Below are positions 25,124-37,222 of a DNA stretch of 64,000 nucleotides, piece by piece; the stretch's first letter is position 1; every line of letters starts with the position of its first letter. Made by a program: the position numbers and the translations under genes. The DNA comes from Megaustenia siamemsis (lineage: Eukaryota > Mollusca > Gastropoda > Stylommatophora > Ariophantidae), in assembly GCA_032433765.1 (NCBI GenBank), contig JAVIAB010000160.1, forward strand, positions 34,629,702 to 34,693,701, in the 5' to 3' direction. Below the pieces are notes generated by a model, which was not told the DNA's origin, did not search any database, and worked only from the letters and a program-made list of their open reading frames with translations.

Positions 25124-25226
25124 GGTATTGATGTAATACTGACAACATTACCTACAAATATGGTACTGATGTAATACTGACATTACCTAAAAATACGGTA
25201 CTTATGTAATACTGACAACAATACTT
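25124..25226. repeat. Short tandem repeat, ~36 bp x 3
   Basis: ggtactgatgtaatactgac and close variants occur three times, each followed by (aac)attacc(t)a-like sequence. Copies are imperfect. Confidence 0.7.
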
Positions 25227-25875
25227 AAAAATTTGCTGATGATGAAAATAAGTATGGACATTAACACATCTCCTTGGGATGTGATCTGATTCTTTATTCT
25301 TCATATTTTTATGGTAAGAAAGGCCACAAAAAGAAATAGATAACATTTTATCTTACAGGATGATAATGAATATAGTCATGCCACAATGATAATGAAATTG
25401 TATATTTACTGTATGGCTTGTAACATACGTTCAGCAATTTAAGACTTTGCACTTACTTATTTATATGGACATCAAGAATTTGTTGAAACAGCTAAAATAA
25501 GAGTAATAATTATTTTTAACGCCATTTTAATGTTGAGTATGTGAGTTGAGTAAGTTGTGAGCTAGCTCCAATACCCAAAAGTTATTGACTCCCTTCCCTA
25601 ACAGACACTTTTCATTGGCTCTGCCATAAAGATAGGCTCATTACAATACAGAGTAAAGGAAGGAGACAACAGTAAGGTTAAGCATGAACCCACCATCCTT
25701 CCAAACACTGAGGTTTAGCTCTTTAACTCTGAAATGATAAATTATTTCTGCATTGGACAGAAGTGACTTGAAATGACAGTGGCATATTGGCAGTGCATGG
25801 AAGTGAAACATGGTTCTAGTCACAGCTTGATGCTCTCCATTCGGCCCAGCTTAAAAAAAAATAATTAATCTCTCG

Positions 25876-26050
25876 CTCTTTGAATTAGTTCTGGGAAAGC
25901 AAAATGGCACAGTCTAATATTACCCCACAAATCATGCACCTAAGGTCTATAAAAATTATGGTCACTAACACCATATTCCCTATAACACCACTTAGCATGA
26001 CAGGGCTCTTTACTTTTTTTTATATTTTTTATTTTAACTCTTTGAACTAG
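25876..26050 (+). mobile_element. SINE T copy 4, 5'-truncated, with target-site duplication
   Basis: The insertion is 25889-26037, flanked by ctctttgaattag / ctctttgaactag (one mismatch). It holds the SINE body (ttctgggaaagcaaaatggc to cttagcatgacagggctc). The tRNA head is missing, as expected for incomplete reverse transcription. Confidence 0.85.
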
Positions 26051-26960
26051 GGAAGGAGCAGTTATGAAAAAACCTGGCCACCTCGCCTCCAAATATTTTA
26101 CTCCACAAAAACCTGTCACCGAACAACTTTTACCTTCCGCTGTGAGATTAAACCACTTTGACACTTCTACTGTATTCTGGAATTGTGGAGTCTCCTCTTA
26201 TTTTCACAAGCTGAATATGACTCCAGCTTGGTTAAGTCATGTACTTAACTGTTTAATAAATAACTAAATAAATATCTTATTTTTTATGATGAAATGAAGT
26301 GCAGTGATTCATTCAAGGCTACCTGCACATACAAATTTTGTTGTATCCTCAATTAATAATTGTATTCGAGCATAATTTATTTAATTATTTTATTTACTGG
26401 TAGTCAAAAACAATTTCATTACTTGATGGTATGATGTTTGGCAATGTATTTAAGTTTTACAAATTGTACAAATGTGGGAAGTACCTATAGATTAATCACA
26501 CAAGCAAATGTGAAATAAATAGAAAGTATATATATATTTCACATCATTATAGTTTGTAATTTGTGCACATGTGAAGATTGGCGGATGTAGTCCATCTCTG
26601 CTGATAGTTATTCATGTTTTATCATCATCAATGTTTCAACTTGTTGTAAAGCATGTCAAGAAAACATTTTTATGTTTTTTTCTTTTTAATTGTCTAAAGC
26701 TTATCCTGTCTCACTTATGTCTGTTTGTTTTCATGTGATCTAGTTCATCATTTTATTTTTCTTGTGTACAGAAACATCACCATTGTGTTCATGCAGTGAC
26801 CCATCAGCCCCTTTACATTTGAGCCTGGTACAGCTCAGGCATTACAAGCCATTACCAAATTGTGGAGCCCAAGTTAAACAGGGTTGTTGAAATACAGACA
26901 CTTATAGACAGTTTATAGCCAAGCTTTGAGATGAGGAACAACAGGAAGAGGTTCACATTG
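26051..26960. other. Intergenic, nothing recognised
   Basis: AT-rich sequence with a short (TA)n at about 26526. No gene or repeat family is seen. Confidence 0.45.
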
Positions 26961-26964
26961 AAAG

Positions 26965-27075
26965 GCACTAGTTGTGCTGAAGTCAGATGTGTTTGACCGA
27001 AAGGCGCAAATATCGGTTATAACACAACGCACACACCCACTTAATGTCCTTTTAAGGATGGATGATGACAAGATT
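26965..27075 (-). repeat. S-type dispersed repeat fragment
   Basis: Reverse-strand match to the gaagtcagatgtgtt...cacccacttaatgtcctttt segment of the S repeat. Confidence 0.55.
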
Positions 27076-27472
27076 ATTGTTTAACGAAAGAAAATTATCT
27101 AAAATGTGCTATTTGTTAGGACAATTTGTTCAGGAAGTCAGAAAATGAGGTTAAATATGAGAATTATAAGGTTTTGGTTGGAATAAGTGTGGAAACTTCA
27201 ATCAATTAGAATTGTGTTCAAGTTACTAGAGCCAGCTTTTGTGGCTCATGGTATGGAATGTGTTAACTGAGGTTGAGAGTAAGGTCATCCCAACTGGCAT
27301 TGATGATCATGTCTCTACACAACTTCTATCTCTACAGTTGTTTTATCAGTTTTGTTGCTGACTTCTTATCAAACCACTCTTAAACTGCCTTGTATTGTTC
27401 TTAGGTTGATTTACTTTAATTGATAGGACATCCTTATAGCACATTAGGCAAGTCCACAATTGCTCATGCTCA

Positions 27473-27730
27473 GATCCCTTCATGAGAGAGTCTGGAATCC
27501 TACTCTGAGTCTTGATTGCAGACAGAGAGAGAGAGATCCCTTCATGAGAGAATCTGGAATCCTACTCTGAGTCTTGATTGCAGACAGAGAGAGAGAGATC
27601 CCTTCATGAGAGAGTCTGGAATCCTACTCTGAGTCTTGATTGCAGACAGAGAGAGAGAGATCCCTTCATGAGAGAGTCTGGAATCCTACTCTGAGTCTTG
27701 ATTGCAGAGAGAGAGAGAGAGAGAGATCCC
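27473..27730. repeat. Tandem repeat, 62 bp x 4 plus (GA)n
   Basis: Units begin with gatcccttcatgagaga at 27473, 27535, 27597 and 27659, each ending in a (GA)n run. A single reverse-strand copy of the same unit, with a longer (TC)n, occurs at 57653-57732 inside another insertion. Confidence 0.9.
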
Positions 27731-27999
27731 TTCCTAAGTATATCGCTCAATGTGCAGTGACTAACGATGTGTTAGTTTACAAGCCTTCTTTAGCTTCCTG
27801 TGTCTCATCTTTCTGGAGCCATGCTTTCCCTCATTGTTCTTTCCAGCCCGCTGGTCTTTTAACATGGCGATAGTATTTTAAATTTCCCATAGAATGGTGT
27901 TTATGTGCCAGTCCTTTCTACTAAGTTTTAAAATATATATATATATATTGTATAATATATATATATTTTTTTGTTTTTGTAGTTATAGTTTAATCAAAA

Positions 28000-28276
28000 C
28001 AAGCCCTCATGTGGGAAACAACAGGTAAGAGGAAAAGAGGAAGACCCAGAGAGACACTGAGAAGAACATTGATGAGAGAGGCAAGAGCAGTAGGAATCGG
28101 CTCCCTGAATGAGATAGAGCTGCTTGCACAGAACAGAGACAAATGGCGAGATTTGATAAAATATCTTTAAAAGAATTGAAAACTGCTAGAACAAAAATTC
28201 AAATAAGAGAAGAAGTATCTTGGTCTACGCCCTATGGGCCGGCTACGGTTCAAAAGGTCAATAGATAGATAGATAG
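28000..28276 (+). mobile_element. LINE A copy 3, 3' end
   Basis: Encodes the RT tail from ALMWETTGKRKRGRPRETL to the DLIKYL stop, then ends in the atagatagatagatag tail. Likely target duplication with one mismatch: agtttaatca (about 27988-27997) and agtttgatca after 28275. Confidence 0.85.
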
Positions 28277-28715
28277 TTTGATCAGATTGTATGGAGATGT
28301 TAACACTTGTGGATGTTGAACTATAACACTATTTGATATTCAATTTCTTTTGAGGTTAAGCCAAGGCAATAAAGATATGTTTAATGAATATCACTTTTAA
28401 GACTAACTAAATCTGTCAAACTACAAATAAATTTAAATAATAAATATCCTAAACATAACATGTAATGCTTATAGTTATAAAAAAAGAAACCAATTCTGAC
28501 TGAAGATAGTTTTTCACAATTTATAAAGAGAGATATCACTCTGTTCCCTGACACAGCAGCAGGTATTCAGTGGAGGCAACAGTCTATGACTCCCTAATAT
28601 TTGATCAGAATACATAACATAATCACATTCCAACTCAATGATCAAATGTCAGTGTACAACCAGCCACTGTATTCCAGAGTCTCTCATTATATAATTCAAA
28701 TAATTCAAGCCATTA

Positions 28716-29006
28716 TTAATAAATAGGTAAAAAAAAAAAAAAAAGGAAAGTACCCCCCGTCACGCCAAGTGGCGTATAGGGAATATGGTGTTAGTGACCA
28801 TACATTTTACAGACCTTCAGCACGTGATTTTTTGGGTAATGTGGTCGTTATTACACCCGTGCTGCTTCACTTTCCCAGAAAAAAATCAGGTACCCATTTT
28901 ATGCTGGGTGAACCTGGAAGCCGTCGGTTGGGATCGAACCCTACCCCTTGTCCTTTGTAGTCCAGTTCACTAACCACTGAGCTATCGCAGCTCTTTAATA
29001 AATAGG
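28716..29006 (-). mobile_element. SINE T copy 5 with target-site duplication
   Basis: The insertion is 28728-28994. The 12 bp repeat ttaataaatagg lies at 28716-28727 and 28995-29006. It is a complete copy with tRNA-like head and a poly-A/gtac tail. Confidence 0.92.
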
Positions 29007-29344
29007 CTTCAATGTCTATGGCGGTCAAACCGACGACAACCATATAATGCTATATATCGACCTTGCGATGTGTATGAGAACTAAACTAAGTAGGCCATTT
29101 CTGAACAACAGTGGAGCAACTAATAAGATAGTGTTCTATCTCTTTATTGAAACATATACAACTAGAGCTAATAGGAGACAGACTTATCTAGAGCCTACTT
29201 AAAGTCACCTCGCTGCGTCTTTATATAAAAAACTTGAACAAAAGAGATGTTAATTAACAGCAAAACCATGTTTTTTTTTCTTAACTTACAATGCAAATAA
29301 TTCAGATATGATATAATTATGAAAATTTAGGGCAATAATTGAAG

Positions 29345-29785
29345 GAACCTTCTGCTGCCTTTGTCTCTCTGATCTATGTTCTTTTCAGTGTCTCTCTGGG
29401 TTGACCTCTTTTCCTTCTACCTGTTGTTTCCCACAGGAGGCTTGCTTTGCTATTCGGTTATTATTTCCTATCATCAGATATCCAACAGATGTCCATCATC
29501 TTTTCTTTATTACTGAAGATATTAGTGGTTGATTGGCGATTTCTCTAATTTCCTTGTTTGTTTTGAATTCATTCCACGCTATACCAAGTATTTTCCTGAG
29601 ACACTTATTTTCGGATGCATTCAACTTTGTTTCTATGTCTTTTGTTGTTTTCCAGGTCTCGCATGCATAGGTAAGGGCTGATAGTATGTTTGATTTGAAT
29701 AGTCTAAGTTTTGTTTTTGTGCTGATGAGTTTTGATTTCCACATCTTCTCAAGGCTTTTGAAGAACACTGCTGCTTTAGCTATTC
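29345..29785 (-). mobile_element. LINE A copy 4, internal RT C-terminal fragment
   Basis: Minus-strand open frame 29768-29496 matches the full A copy (SLEKMWKSKLISTKTKLRLF, LSALTYACETWKT, LGIAWNEFKTNKEIREIANQ). It continues in broken frame to about 29345 and lacks the 3' terminal tail, so it is truncated at both ends. Confidence 0.85.
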
Positions 29786-30754
29786 ATGTTATATTGCCAA
29801 ACTATAATTCATCAAGCTTAGCAATTTAACTACTGCAGCCTACACCAAAAATTGTATAGCATTGTTACTAACAGTCACACAGAGCATTAATATCAATACC
29901 TTATCAAGATGCCTATTATCTGGCCACATCCTGTTTTCAGTTGGGTTAGTTCATGAGATAGTTCAACTGCAGCCCAAAATTGTCATGCTGGCTTATCAGA
30001 AAATTCAGAGACAAACACCATGTTTATCAGTTCCCAAATATTTAATGTATTCTCAAATTTAAAATTAACTGAAATAAATTTCTAAAAAATAAAACAACAA
30101 ATGTGAAACGACTATATATTTACAGCAAATTAATTAGGTAGTTGCTTGTATATTAAACAATGTCCAAATCACCGGATTAAATTTATAGTGGGGATCTGTC
30201 TCAAGACAAGTTTAAAATACTTAATGAAAATAACAGTCATGATTAGACGTCTTCACATTATAGATGTGATTAGACAGTTACCAACAGATATCAAGTCACT
30301 GCTGTTCCTGTTGTATCCACCCCATTTACTTGGTAATAGTACATTCCAACACTCTTAACACTAAGACAACAATAACAAATACAATAAGTATTTATTACCA
30401 GGAAAAGGTGAGATAAACATAAATTATATTGGAACACAGGTATTTTAACAGCACTTTGAAAAATTCACAAACAAACAGAAGACAATAGGAGCCCAAAACA
30501 TGGTTTGAAAATAGCTGTACCCTTCAGTACAGTGCCTTGCCACAAGAGATAAAGATGCCAATGCACTGTCAGTTTTTTACCAAAAAATGTAACTTTACTG
30601 GCAGGTCAATCATACATTTCCCACGTGACTAGAGAAAAGGTGAACACCGGTTCAGAAAATTATTTATAGACACAGTTTTTACTCTCAGTTCCTAGTATAG
30701 GCCACAAACATAGAGGCTACTTGTGCTGTCGATACACAACAAAGGACAGTTCAA
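29786..30754. other. Intergenic, nothing recognised
   Basis: AT-rich sequence with no credible coding potential or repeat family. Confidence 0.45.
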
Positions 30755-30980
30755 TTACGTTCACTTTCACATGCCTTTTGGCATGTGCTTTTGGGTGCTA
30801 TGATGGGGACTGCAACTGCCTTTGTTTGTTTGGGTCTTTCGATGAGATGAGTTTTAATTCGGATGATTCCACTGGCACGGGTGGTTGAGCAATTATGGAT
30901 TTTAATTCGTTTGTGGTGATACCCGGGCCTTCGACTAACCGTAACAAACAAGTAGTAGTATCAAGAGGTTTAAATTGAGG
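30755..30980 (-). repeat. E-type dispersed repeat, copy 1
   Basis: Minus-strand frame reads GPGITTNELKSIIAQ followed by PPVPVESSEL. The same peptide is encoded at 48715 and 58568 (+). I do not recognise the protein. DNA copies differ at many sites while this stretch stays readable, which hints at descent from a coding element. Confidence 0.65.
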
Positions 30981-31169
30981 AAAATAATAATAATAAAAAT
31001 TTATTACAGGTGGGGTTTTGAGGTGAGAAATAACACCAATTATACAGAAGCACAGGTGTCTAAACACCTGGAAAAAACCACAAACAATAGCAGAAAAACA
31101 TATTTACATAGGCAATCTTATTTCTAAAGACAAACTGATGTGTTCAGTTTAAGGCATGGCTTTAAAAAC

Positions 31170-31450
31170 AGGTCATAACAGAAATATCATTGTTTCAATG
31201 TTTTAAGAATAGCAACCATTGATGAATTTGAGTGTAACTAAGTAAAAAGCCCCATCACGCCAAGTGGCTTATAAGGAATATGGTTTAGTGACCATAATTC
31301 TTACAGACCTTCTGCACATGATTTTTGGGGTAATGTGGTCGGTATTACACCCGTGTCACTTTATTTTCCAAGAAAAAAATCCAGTACCCATTTAAGGCTG
31401 TGTGAACCCGGGAGCTGTCAATAGGATCGAACCTGGCCTCTTGTCCTTTG
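31170..31450 (-). mobile_element. SINE T copy 6 (long variant)
   Basis: SINE T body on the minus strand; the 5' head is truncated near its A box. Beyond the usual 3' end (31238), about 60 bp (31180-31237, ttcaatgttttaagaatag...) also match the 3' flank of copy 8, marking a longer subfamily. The target duplication is not clear. Confidence 0.75.
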
Positions 31451-31454
31451 TAGT

Positions 31455-31975
31455 AATGTGAGTGTGGCACAAGCAAAATTAAAAAAAGGTCACATGCACA
31501 GGGCAGTCACAACAGTGTGCAAGTTAAGGTTTTTACTTTCTCCCCAACCCAATTTTCTAAAAGAAGGGGAAAAAAAACAACAATAAACCTATGATGCATC
31601 AGAAACCACATTATTTACCTGGTTTGAAAAAGATTCATACATATAATGTACTTGCATTGTAAAACATTTTGGACCCTCTACTGTGGAGCCTGGGTGAGCC
31701 CCCAAATGTGTACATTTAATGGCAGTTTATTTGTGCCATGGTGCAGCAAAGTGGATAAGTGAAGGTTGGTCATATTTAGGACTGTAATGCCTAGTGAGTG
31801 GTTTAAAATAGTCTTCGCTTCCTCTCCATGTTCAAGAAACTTCTGCTTGTGCTATGTATCTTCCACAGTCACAAGGATGAACCTCGCAGTCCTCTCCAGG
31901 TTTTTGTAGTGCCCCGACAGTTTTTAGTTCTGTGTTAGTGTCACTGGGCCAGGCTTTAAGACTTTTCATTTGTGT
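31455..31975. other. Intergenic, nothing recognised
   Basis: No credible gene or known repeat family is visible. Confidence 0.4.
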
Positions 31976-31979
31976 GTGT

Positions 31980-32955
31980 TTGTCTACTGTTCATCATTCA
32001 CCTCCACTGGTCAGAATTGGCTCAGTATAGCACCAATAAACTTTCTTTCTCACTTCTAATAACATAGACTTGTTGCACAAGGTGTTTTTCATTTTCTGAA
32101 ACGCTACTTTGGCCTGTTCTCTGCTTTTTATTTCCGTGGTTCATCTCCATCTGATGTTATTATTGTGCCCATGTATGTGATGCTGTGCAGTGTTTTAGGT
32201 TCCTGCTTATTTTTATGCTGCATGATGGTGATTGTTTCTTCAATATAATCATTATTTCTGTTTTCCTACAGTTTAGGCTGAGATCTTTCTTGTAGCTTTC
32301 TTTCACTACAATGTCTATCATTTCTTGTAGTTTATTCTCCATCTGTGCTTAAGACTGTGTCATTCACAGATGTTTACGTTGTGACCATTAACTTTAATTC
32401 CTCTTTTGTCTACTACTGATCTCAATATTTTTGCTATAAAGTGAGAACAAATTGACAGAACACAACCTTATCTGACTCCTTGTTTTTGGAACTATCCTGC
32501 ATGGTTGCCAATTCTTATGGATGTTTGTTGCCATACATGTTTTTTTTATGATTTTCAGATCCTTGCTATCAAGGTTTATTTTATCCAGCATATTATTTCC
32601 ACATGCTTTACTTTGTCAAATACTTTTGTGTAGTATATAAAGCACATGTATAGCTCTTTCTTTACCTCTATTGCTCTTTCTTTTAGTGTTCTCAGGATGT
32701 ATGTTGCATTATTGGTGCCTTTTCTTCCACAAATCTATATTTTTCCTCATTTCTGGTTTTATTCGTTACATGTCACACCATGATTCTTAGTAATATTTTG
32801 GTAATATGGCTCATGAGACTAATAGTGCGATGGTCTTCACAATCACTGATGCCTAACTTCTTAGGAATGGCTGGCTACACAGATAGTTTTAGTAGATTTT
32901 CTTCAATAACTGTATTCTATATAAAGATTTGCATGTATTGTCCTTTTCAACCAAA
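31980..32955 (-). mobile_element. LINE B fragment (RT domain), inverted 5' piece
   Basis: Minus-strand match to the B reverse transcriptase (for example LQEMIDIVVKESYKKDLSLN at 32342-32280). It covers the region equivalent to 53880-54730, plus about 100 bp that the B copy at 53642-56323 has lost (about 32534-32650). Many stops. Confidence 0.75.
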
Positions 32956-33017
32956 GATGGCATGAAGGGTAGCAATTTCAGACTCTCCATTATCCAAAAA
33001 ACATTGCTATTAAGAAT

Positions 33018-33281
33018 AATATGCTATTAAGTAAAAGAGCCCCCGTCACGCCAAGTGGCGTATAGGCAATATGATGTTAGTGACCATAAATTTGACAGAC
33101 CTTCAGCACATGATTTTTGGGGTATGTGGTCAGTATTACACCCATGCCGCTTTACTTTCTCAGAAAAAAATCTGGTACCCATTTAAGGCTGGGTGAACCC
33201 GGAAGCCGACTGTTGGGATCGAACCCTACCTCTTGTCCTTTGTAGTCCAGTTCACTAACCACTGAGCAATATGCTATTAAG
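33018..33281 (-). mobile_element. SINE T copy 7 with target-site duplication
   Basis: The insertion is 33032-33267, flanked by the 14 bp repeat aatatgctattaag (33018-33031, 33268-33281). It sits between two LINE B pieces of opposite orientation. Confidence 0.92.
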
Positions 33282-33558
33282 GCCAACACAAAAAAGGAAC
33301 TCCTAAAAAACATCAGGAAGAAACAATCAATATTTTTGGGCACATCATGAGAAGAGGAAAGTTGGAATAGTTGGTTACAACTGGTAAAATAAAAGGAAAG
33401 AGAGATTACAGATGACAAAGAAAGAAAATACGGATAGCTTGGTGTCATGGCATGGAAAACAGTCAACAACAGTAGTGATACGATGCACTGTAGATAGAAG
33501 ATTGTGGAAGGACATGATCGCCTACGCCAACCGGAATGGCACATGATGATGATGATTA
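33282..33558 (+). mobile_element. LINE B fragment (3' end)
   Basis: Forward-strand B tail from gccaacacaaaaaaggaact, through the HIMRRGKLE, VSWHGKQSTT-like and AYANRNGT regions, to the atgatgatgatg tail, whose TGA serves as stop. With the minus-strand piece at 31980-32955 it makes an inverted pair. Confidence 0.8.
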
Positions 33559-34414
33559 AGAACTTTGTTTGGTACCATAAAGAGTTAATGAACATTAAAC
33601 AACATGTGCTGCTGCCTCCTATCAATGGAATTAAATGTAATTTAATTCAATAAAAAAATAAGTGATCATTGTAATTACAGGTAACAAAAAATAGTAGATA
33701 ATAGCTTGGTCTGTTTATGTAAAAATACACAACTTTAAGTTTCTCGTTTGCTTTCTCCCAAGCAGGAGGAGATAATTCTGTAAATTATATCCCTATACTT
33801 GCAATGTAATCATTTAATTAACTTTTTCAGTACGTCTCACTGCATAGTGCATCACTTTTAATTTAATTAGTGTGAATCGTCATCAAACCATATTCTTTTT
33901 ACTTGCTTTGTATCATCTTGGTATTGATGAAATCTAATACCTTGTTCAATTATCTAAACATTTATATATGTTAGATAAATATAAATTTGTAGATTGATTC
34001 ATAAAACCATGAAAAATACTGTCTCTGAAATCTCTTCCGTTGCATCGTTAAAAAGCTTCCATACAGAAAGAGTTAATTTGGAAATGAATTTATTATTTGT
34101 CATATTGTTTGGGTCAGATACCCGTGCTTGTACAGCACTTTTATAAACATAACAACCGTATGCTCACAAATATGTTATTGCAAAAAATACATAAGTATAC
34201 ATAATACAGTTATAAAGTGAACATGGGGTCAGTCCATGTATGATGCTCTCCAGTCAACAGAGTTAACAAAAATAATGGATACCTGGCTTATTAAGTCAGA
34301 TGATAACAGCAAGGAAGAGCACCAACACTTCTCACACACACACACCCCCCCCCCCTTCCTTACATCCATATGGTGTGGTCTATTGCTGTGAAATTTAATA
34401 AATCATTCCACCAC
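33559..34414. other. Intergenic, nothing recognised
   Basis: AT-rich, with a (CA)n-C11 tract near 34336-34355. No gene is seen. Confidence 0.45.
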
Positions 34415-34746
34415 AGCATTATATATATAGAATCTATAGAAATATAATCGTTTCAATGTCTTAAGAATAGGAACCATAGATGAATCTGAGTGTAAGTAAG
34501 TAAAAAGCCCCTTCACACCAAATAGCGGGAATATGGTATTAGTGACCATAATTTTTACAGACCTTCGACATGATTTTTGGGATAATGGGGTTGATATTAC
34601 ACCCGTGCTGCTTTACTTTCCCAGAAAAAATCTGGTGCCCATTTAAGGCTGGGTGAACCCGGAAGCCGTCGATCAGGATCAAACCCGATCTCTTGTCCTT
34701 TGTAGTCCAGTTCACTAACCATTAAGCATTATATATGTATACTATG
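34415..34746 (-). mobile_element. SINE T copy 8 (long variant) with target-site duplication
   Basis: The insertion is 34427-34734 (308 bp). The 12 bp repeat agcattatatat is at 34415-34426 and 34735-34746. The enclosed sequence includes about 60 bp beyond the standard 3' end, shared with copy 6, so the extra segment belongs to the element. Confidence 0.85.
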
Positions 34747-34789
34747 GGATATAATTTACAAAATAAAACAAGAAAACTATCTTTACTGC

Positions 34790-34975
34790 ATTTTCCCATT
34801 ACCGGGGTCTGCACGGGGGACTTATAGGATTTGAGAATAAAGGTCACTTGTCCAATGCAGTCACAGCGAGGTGTTCAGGTATGGTAGAAAAAAACTTGTG
34901 ACCCTACCAGGGCTTGAACTCACATTGTTCTGGTTTGGAGCCTGACAAGTTATTGATTTTTATCATAACCATAAT
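34790..34975 (-). repeat. Possible tRNA-derived repeat remnant
   Basis: Minus strand contains gagttcaagccctggtaggg, which resembles a B box with T-arm, preceded by a weak A-box-like stretch. There is no second copy in the window. Low confidence. Confidence 0.3.
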
Positions 34976-35089
34976 CACTAGTTTTTGAAGACATTATCAT
35001 GGTCCATCAAATGTCACATAGGGCTCATATTGTACTTTGCAGTAAGTCCCTGCTCTAGGTGAGCTACTCAATCTTAATAAGGTAGGTAG

Positions 35090-35745
35090 TCAAGACCTGG
35101 TATCCCTGCCTCTCTTATCAGTGCTCCCCTACTATGGTTATTTTTTCTTATTTCCTGCTGTTTCCATTGAAAGACCTGCTATGTAATTCTTTTGCTACTA
35201 TATATAAATAATCTTACACAATGACTACTATTTTTCAAGACATGAAAGTAAAATGCTGAGAATCACGCTAAAGAGATGTTATAGGTTAGTGATGAGTAGT
35301 ATGTGGACAATCACAAGCATATCTGATGATCAGGCTTTCACATTTATGAAACAGGCTGACATGTAATTTGGAATGTAATTTGGACTTACTTGCTATTGTA
35401 GCCAATGCATTTACAGACAGCTGGTGTATCCTGACATATGTTGATCAATGTCTTTAAGTAATATTTTTAACTGAAGTTATGGGTTACATTTACTTTGTAA
35501 GTGCCTAGCAGACTGATGAGATTTGGGGGAGATTCCATAGATGTTTAAAGAAGGTCGGTATATGTCAGTTATGTGATGAAAAGAAATAGCAAAAATATAA
35601 CAATGCAAGGTTTCTCTAAAGAGAAACAGCAATAAAAGGATAAATAATACCAAGAATAACACTGACAAGAGAGGCAAGAACAGCCGGTATCAACTGTGCC
35701 TTACTGAGAAGTTCACCCAGAACAGGGACTTGCAAAGAGCACTGC
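35090..35745. mobile_element. Two very old LINE A-like remnants
   Basis: 35090-35200 (minus) and 35515-35740 (plus) keep scattered matches to the A 3' region, such as cctgctgtttcc, gatgaaaagaaatagcaaaa, gagaggcaagaacagccgg and cccagaacagggac. Both are too diverged to translate. Confidence 0.45.
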
Positions 35746-36069
35746 AAGTTTTGTGCAATGTTTGATGGCAGTGGGAGGATCATGATGATAGTGGTTTAAT
35801 TGAACAATATTAAGAGAAGGCTTGTTCTTTGATAATCTTCATGTTTGTTTTTTTTTTTTCCAATGTTTCCTGTTCTAGAGGTTTGGGTGCTTTGATTCCC
35901 CCCCCCCCAATAAACAGAGCAGCATATGCCATGGACCTTGATAACTAAGACACTATATGATGGTCTCATCTGGGACTTTTGTTTGCCATGTTGGAATTCT
36001 CTTAATGGGATGGCTATGGATTCTCTGCCAGTGCAGGTTTGAAGACTATACAAAATAGATGTATGGAAT

Positions 36070-36218
36070 CTAAATTAGCTTCTCTATGTATCTATCTATC
36101 TAATGTCCTTTCGAGCCGAAGACGGCACATAGGGCAGAACCACAATCTCAAAAACAGAAACCGTGTGTGCCAAAGTGGCACATATTGCAGAGATCACTGC
36201 TCTAAAATTAGCTTCTCT
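36070..36218 (-). mobile_element. Short insertion with LINE A-like tail and target-site duplication
   Basis: About 115 bp (36087-36201) between ctaaattagcttctct (36070-36085) and ctaaaattagcttctct (one indel). On the minus strand it ends in ggctcgaaaggacattagat plus the atag tail, like LINE A. The upstream ~75 bp do not match the A 3' region. It is either a small non-autonomous partner of A or a diverged A relative. Confidence 0.6.
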
Positions 36219-36896
36219 GCTATGGTTAAAATAAAGAGGTTTAATACTTCACTCCTTATGACAATGTGTTGCAGCAAATCATTCACCGTTTCTTAATCTT
36301 ATGTTAACAAGCACACACTGAATTAGAATGACAAAGTATCCACTCTTGAAGTGAATGCAAATCTTATTTATTAAATTAATTTACTTTTTCTGACTGGATA
36401 TTAACAAGAAATACCAAAATAACAAGCAGTAACACCAAAATAGAAACTACCCAATATAAATAAATTCATTTTTAAAATATACAAGGTAAGATACAGATAC
36501 TCCAATTAAACATAATTGGATTTTATTTTTAAATGTAAAAAAAAAAATAAATAAATAAATATAAAAAAATGGACACTGGTTGTCCTCATTTAAATTTATT
36601 TTGTTTGCATCCTGTTGTAGTAATCTTGCAATGCTATAAAAAAATTTTTAATGCTGTCACTTGCTTTATGTGTTAATCATGCATTAAATTATGTGAAAGA
36701 TCACTTTGTGAAGCAAAGATGTGGTTTTTGTGAATAATGTTATGTCACATACTGGACATACATAATAAAATGATATTGCACAAAACATAGTACCAAGTAA
36801 ATGATGATAATAAAAAGGATAACTAAAATAAAAGGATCTTTCTTTTTCTTCAGGGCTCATCTGTTTGTTAGGCATGGATGTACTGTCACTAGTTTA
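36219..36896. other. Intergenic, nothing recognised
   Basis: AT-rich sequence without a recognisable gene or repeat. Confidence 0.45.
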
Positions 36897-37222
36897 CAGC
36901 AAACCGCGATATCTACGCCAATTCAGTCTGACACACCCAACTTTGGCACAGGCAGAATTTGCCTAACAACTTTTCCCTGAAAGTGACTACTTTGGCCTAC
37001 TCTTTTAGGCTTTAAAATGTCAAGGGTTCTTTAGCATGCACAGAGTTTACATGGGACCTTTTGTTTTCTTGTTACCCAGGAACTGGAGGGGGGGGGGGGG
37101 AGAGTAAAGCTACTAAGAAACCAAGGATTCAAAGAAAAAACATGTTCACCACCTGTGGCAGGATTGAACCTGGGACCTTGTCTAGAGGTCGACATCTTAC
37201 CTCTAAACCACCCAGTAGCCAA
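36897..37222 (-). mobile_element. SINE U (tRNA-derived)
   Basis: The minus strand begins ggctactgggtggtttagag gtaag (A-box region) and has ggttcaatcctg (B box) about 45 bp on, then a ~240 bp body with a C tract (37085-37098) and an aacccttgacattttaaagc block. One copy only in the window; target duplication not identified. Confidence 0.6.

Larger units (their letters stand above)
23931..25875. other. Intergenic, low-complexity features only
   Basis: Contains the C-tract/G-tract inverted pair at 24536-24572, a poly-T run near 24730 and a small three-unit repeat at 25124-25226. No gene is recognised. Confidence 0.45.
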
